DNA from: Juglans regia
Taxonomy: Eukaryota > Streptophyta > Magnoliopsida > Fagales > Juglandaceae
NCBI RefSeq assembly: GCF_001411555.2
Contig: NC_049901.1
Location: 30,134,333-30,198,332 of the forward strand
DNA length: 64,000 nt
Direction: 5' to 3'
Positions 60,161-64,000 of this stretch are shown piece by piece; within the stretch, counting starts at the first letter, position 1, and each line of letters opens with the position of its first letter. The position numbers and the translations under genes are program-made. The notes under the pieces were generated by a model. The model had not been told where the DNA came from and searched no databases. It worked only from the letters and a program-made list of their open reading frames with translations.

Positions 60161-60655
60161 GATCCTCGATAGGTCTTTTCCCGAGGGATAGGGCGCTACA
60201 ATTGGAGTTCAAAACTTATACCACGAGTGAGACCAGAATAGAACGTAAAACACTAGGACGTGGTCCTCACCCCAAAGTCTAGGCTAAGATGCGAAGTTCA
60301 AAGTGGAGCATGATTGATAGGAGCTTAGGAGTTTTCAGAGAACAAGTGGGTGCCCTCATGAAGATTTCAGACCCAAACAATAATGTTTTCTACAAAAGAC
60401 ATGCGTAGGATAAGAGGGTCATAGACTTAAGACACCATGCGCCCTACCATGCGTAGAAGCGTTTCACCATGTTGGCAATATTCATAAGCGGTAGACTAAG
60501 CTTACCATTTCTTTACCCAAGTTTTTGAAGCACGTAAAGAGCATCCATTCCATCTCTATCACCCCTTCCATCCGATGTACACTTGGATAGGATCGCCAGT
60601 TTACCAGCCAACCGACATCAAGAACTGTGAAGCTCATGAAAGGCAGATTGCTCAA

Positions 60656-60663
60656 TATAAAAA
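60656..60663 (+). promoter_or_regulatory. Putative LTR K TATA box
   Basis: TATAAAAA in the context CTCAATATAAAAACTTC. Confidence 0.35.
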
Positions 60664-60721
60664 CTTCATATTGATGATTTTCACTCCCACACATTGAGAT
60701 CTTTGTAAATCTAATGAACAC

Positions 60722-60765
60722 GCACACACACACACACACACACTCTCTCTCTCTCTCTCTCTCTC
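60722..60765 (+). repeat. Compound (CA)n(CT)n microsatellite
   Basis: About 11 CA units run into about 11 CT units, just downstream of the K TATA-like box. Confidence 0.95.
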
Positions 60766-62064
60766 CTCTTCTCTAATCCTCAAGAGAAGGCAAAAACCCT
60801 AACTCCATAGCTAAGCTTGCACTATCATGCATGTAGACAACAAAGTCTTGATCCAACCAAGGGATGCTAAAAACCATCAACGATCGGCTCAATGAGAAAT
60901 CATTGTTAAGGTAGGTTCTTCTCTACGACAACGCTAACAATTTTAGTTAATGACCATGAGTATGTCGTGTTACGATCTACTATGTCTTCGTTCTCTTTTT
61001 TTTTTTTTCCGCATGCATAATACCCCACTATGATTTATTGGTTTTCTTTGTTAAAAGGTTGATATGCTTTTGTAAAAAGTACCTAGTTTCCTAGCTTAAC
61101 AGTAGTATATGTGTGAATGGATCACGACCCCAATGCGACATGAGGCATTACCTCAATGGTGCTTCTCTGGTTATTCAGAAGCATCTAATAATTGAGTTAC
61201 GTCGCATTGGTTGTTACCGGGTGACAATGGGCTCGAGCGAGTGTAACTCCTCTAGTCAAGATTATGGCCTCTTGGCTGGTGAAAGCTATAGCATGTTGTG
61301 GTAAGGACAGAGCGTGAAGCCAGGCATTGCTCGTTATGAAGTTGTACAAGCAGTTGTTATCGATGGTGCGGCAGAGGGAGCTAGGTTGTACCCACGACCA
61401 TTCTAAGGGCAAATCGTGGTACACTCTTTAATAAATAGACATTGTTAGTAAGATGATTTTCATGCTATTGATTGGACTTTGTGTCTAGCATAAATAATTA
61501 TGTGATTATTTGGGTGTTGGATGCTCAATAAATTTTATTTGGTTTATGAATACTTTATTTGCTCAGAGGCTAGTGCCTCGGTAAGTTTAATCTTCCTTCT
61601 ATTTATTTTGAAGTTCGTTTTGTTATATTCATCGTAATTACTCACATTATCAATTGTTGTCTTGAGTTATAACTTATTGAGATTTACTCACATTATCAGT
61701 TGCTCGGAGGCTAGCACCTCAGTATGTTTCGCTTCTCAAAACCATATGTTTTGCTGCAGATGTATGTTTTGATGCAGATGTAAGAAACGAGGTTGGTTAT
61801 AAGGAAGAGGAATAAGTGCAGCCTGAGGACTAGTATGGGGGCTTGTCCTTGATTTGAGATATTATTGTATTGAAATATTATGATGTTTATTGTATTGAAC
61901 AAATATGGTCTATAATATTATAATTATGATGGTAATGGTGTGACTTATGGATCTTATTTTGATGAATTAGTATATTTCTCAGGTAGTGATGTTTCTCTTT
62001 AGTTATGACTTGCATCCTAACGTCATGGCCTTCTGCCAAACCCCAAGCGGGGTCGGGGCATCAC

Positions 62065-62310
62065 TAAGTTAAGTACTATAAATTTTAGAGAAATTAATGA
62101 AGTTGTATTTAATTTTATTAATATATCTTTTGTAAAAGTTTTTAATTATTAGGCAGTCTAGGTCAATAATAAATAAAGCAAACAAAGTGATCATTTTTAG
62201 AAAAATAATTCTTATTTTAGGGAATTTATGGTTACCTCAAAACAAACCATATTTTCCTTATTACGTAGACAAATAACTTTTGGTATTATAGACAACTATA
62301 TACAAATGCA
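62065..62310. other. AT-rich spacer
   Basis: About 245 bp between LTR K and LTR T. I see no gene or repeat in it. Confidence 0.5.
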
Positions 62311-62955
62311 TGTGTAAGGGGGTTTTTCCCTCTTTTAATGGGCCTGTGAGGAGCAACTAAGAGAATGAGAAAAGAAGGCCTAGCCCAGAACAAATAGGCC
62401 CTCGGTTTGGCCCGCAAGTGGACTCCCTTGAACGTAACCCCCATATGGGATTTGACTGCAGGGGGATGAGACTCGTCGTCCTAGAGAACCCTCGAACAAC
62501 GTCCATCCCTTGAGTACCTGCCCACGTGAACGCGCGAGAAGCAAGGGGGACCCTCGATTCTCTGACAATGTGACATCGACGGATCACAGAAGACACCGGC
62601 AGAGTAAGGCAAATTAGGGAACCACGCTGCATTAATGGCACCACTACCCAAGCAACACGCCACATTAATAATGCCATTGCAGAGGCACGCCGCATTAAAG
62701 GACCCTAACAAAGGGAACAATAGTGAGGACATAGGTACCACAGGGACAGGCACGATCCCCAGGTATGAGAAAAGCTCTCTACATTCTCTCATTATTTACA
62801 AACTCCTAAAACACTCTACTGACTTTAGCATCAGAGACTCCCCATCCCAAGGCCACCTTCTCCTAGCTTCTTTCTTCTTTGTTTTTGCAGGCCTAGCTTT
62901 GAAAACTAGAGTTATTGAAACCTAACTCAAAGGCGTGCGAAACATGACGTTAACA
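62311..62955 (+). mobile_element. 5' LTR of Tat-type element T
   Basis: Runs from TGTGTAAGGGGG to ...GACGTTAACA. The 3' half has the 'gactttagcatcagagac' phrase typical of plant Tat-lineage LTR U5. The right edge is set by the PBS; the left edge is a best guess because the 3' LTR is outside the window. Confidence 0.6.
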
Positions 62956-62956
62956 G

Positions 62957-62973
62957 TGGTGCCATCTATGGGA
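62957..62973 (+). other. Primer-binding site of element T
   Basis: TGGTGCCATCTATGGGA, one base after the LTR end. It follows the TGGCGCC(G/A)TCTGTGGGA pattern usual in plant Tat-type elements, not the iMet type of D and F. Confidence 0.7.
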
Positions 62974-62986
62974 TCCTTCGTAGATC

Positions 62987-64000
62987 TTGTGTGTACTTTG
63001 TATGCCTATGACAACCCATTCCAGACAACTCGGGGGGTACACAGAGGAAGTTGCAATGGAGGTGAGACTGAAAGCTACGAAGGGCTGGGTAACAAAGTTA
63101 TCCGACGAAGTGAAAAAACTTCACAAGAAGAATGAGGAGCTCAGGAAACCTCAACAAGGACAAAATGAAGAGGCTGAGCCCAGTAATAGCGAGCACGGGG
63201 AGTCCTAAAACGCGGGACTTGGAGCAAACATGGAGGAAGAGAGGAAGAACATGCAAGATGAGCTCCATAATCTCAAAGGAAAATATGAAGAGATTGCAAA
63301 GAAAGTAGGCACATCATCGTCGGTCAACCAACTGCTCACAAGCACTAGTCTACCTTACACAGAAGAAGTGATGGTTGTGCCCCTGCCACCGAAGTTCAAG
63401 GTCCCCACCATGGGGATGTACAATGGGGGGAGGGACCCCTTTGAGCACCTCCAAACTTTTAGGACACACATGACGTTGCATGGCTTCCAGGGAAAGTGGC
63501 ATGCAGGGCATTCCTGCTAACCCTAAGGGGGCTAGCACGAGTATGGTTCAGGTCTCTGGTGCTCAGTTCCGTAGATAGTTTTGGTGAGCTAGCTCAACTA
63601 ATTTTGACCCAGATCATGTCAAGTCGAAGAAGGCGATGCCCAACAATGTACCTCCTTACCATTAAACAAGGAAAGGAGGAAAGTCTGAAGGCGTACCTGT
63701 CCCGATTCAACAAAGAGTGCATGACCATCGATGACTAGGACGAAAAGATAACCGTAGAGCTTCTGGGAAGGGTCTGGCCACGATCTCAATTCATGCCCGA
63801 GCTGGCAAGAAGGACTCCTATAATGTTGCAAGAGTTTATGGACCAGGCCAATAACTTCATTAGCACAGAAGACATTCTTCAGGCCTGAACGCAGTCAAGG
63901 AAGAAGGAACTAGAGCGAGCGGAGTGGAAGACAAAGGCCTCAGCCAAGGCTGAGGTCCACGAGAAGCAGGAAAAGAGCTCCCATGACAAGAGAAGGGAGG
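62987..64000 (+). pseudogene. Element T gag (broken, runs off the window)
   Basis: A Tat-lineage Gag. The N-terminal coiled-coil-like part (63050-63300) is rich in Glu/Lys: KLSDEVKKLHKKNEELRKPQ and EEERKNMQDELHNLKGKYEE. The capsid domain starts VPLPPKFKVPTMGMYNGG (63378) and DPFEHLQTFRTHMTLHGF. After a frameshift near 63495 it continues ACRAFLLTLRGLARVWFRSL, ELAQLILTQIMSSRRRRCP, ESLKAYLSRFNKECMTIDD. Stops fall at 63206, 63736 (relatives have Gln) and 63886, so this is a pseudogene. Gag would form the particle that packages element RNA. The start codon is uncertain; no zinc knuckle is reached in the window. Confidence 0.85.

Larger units (their letters stand above)
60161..62064 (+). mobile_element. 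LTR K (3' end of C-type), left edge unresolved
   Basis: Ends AAGCGGGGTCGGGGCATCAC at 62064, the plus-strand form of the family C/D terminus. A TATA-like box at 60656 would give a transcript starting near 60690 and an R-U5 of about 1.4 kb. I cannot place the 5' edge, which lies somewhere after 60160. No coding sequence. Confidence 0.5.

Overview
This 64 kb window looks like plant nuclear DNA made almost entirely of nested LTR retrotransposons. Three things support this: degenerate Ty3/Gypsy polyproteins with a tRNA-iMet-type primer site (TGGTATCAGAGC); several very long LTRs (3.6-5.3 kb) with 5-bp target-site duplications (TSDs); and two kinds of miniature TRIM/SMART elements that are typical of plant genomes. 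I could not identify the species; a eudicot, possibly woody, is only a guess. I found no convincing host gene, tRNA or rRNA. Family letters (A, B, C...) are labels used only here.

Layout, left to right. 1-7530: a minus-strand chromovirus gag-pol remnant (P1), interrupted by a family-B LTR (1-7, 4444-5531), itself interrupted by a family-A solo LTR (8-4443, TSD GTGGT). 7531-9280: family-C LTR C1, cut by element D. 9281-15567: element D on the minus strand, with 3' LTR, polypurine tract (PPT), RNase H-integrase, a 2.4 kb non-coding stretch, primer-binding site (PBS) and the start of the 5' LTR. 15568-15667: 100-N gap. 15668-about 20270: plus-strand chromovirus E with decayed PR-RT-RH-INT and 3' LTR. 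About 20270-37615: minus-strand chromovirus F. Its 3' LTR hosts LTR C2 (22042-30952), which hosts a three-LTR TRIM array (24082-30106), which hosts the 5.3 kb solo LTR B2 (24121-29425): four layers, three with TSDs.

38240-43258: F-family LTR copy G, interrupted by solo LTR C3 (38794-42464, TSD GACAA). 43259-about 46400: LTR H, a family C/A relative. About 46400-48125: the least repeat-like part, with a decayed SMART copy and a weak exon candidate. 48126-60160: F-family LTR copy I, carrying a clean SMART (48429-48703, TSD CAAGT) and a rearranged Tat/Athila-type remnant J (49905-59190), whose second LTR holds solo LTR A2 (53757-57781, TSD ACTTA). 60161-62064: LTR K. About 62311-64000: start of a Tat-type element T (LTR, PBS, broken gag).

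The longer open reading frames outside the pol and gag remnants come from simple or tandem repeats and GC-rich LTR sequence. All pol and gag regions carry stops, frameshifts or deletions, so nothing here looks autonomous. The main interest is architectural: giant solo LTRs, a TRIM array sitting on another LTR's TATA box, a higher-order minisatellite inside an LTR, a young-looking element lacking gag and RT, and unrelated LTRs that share one 3' module.
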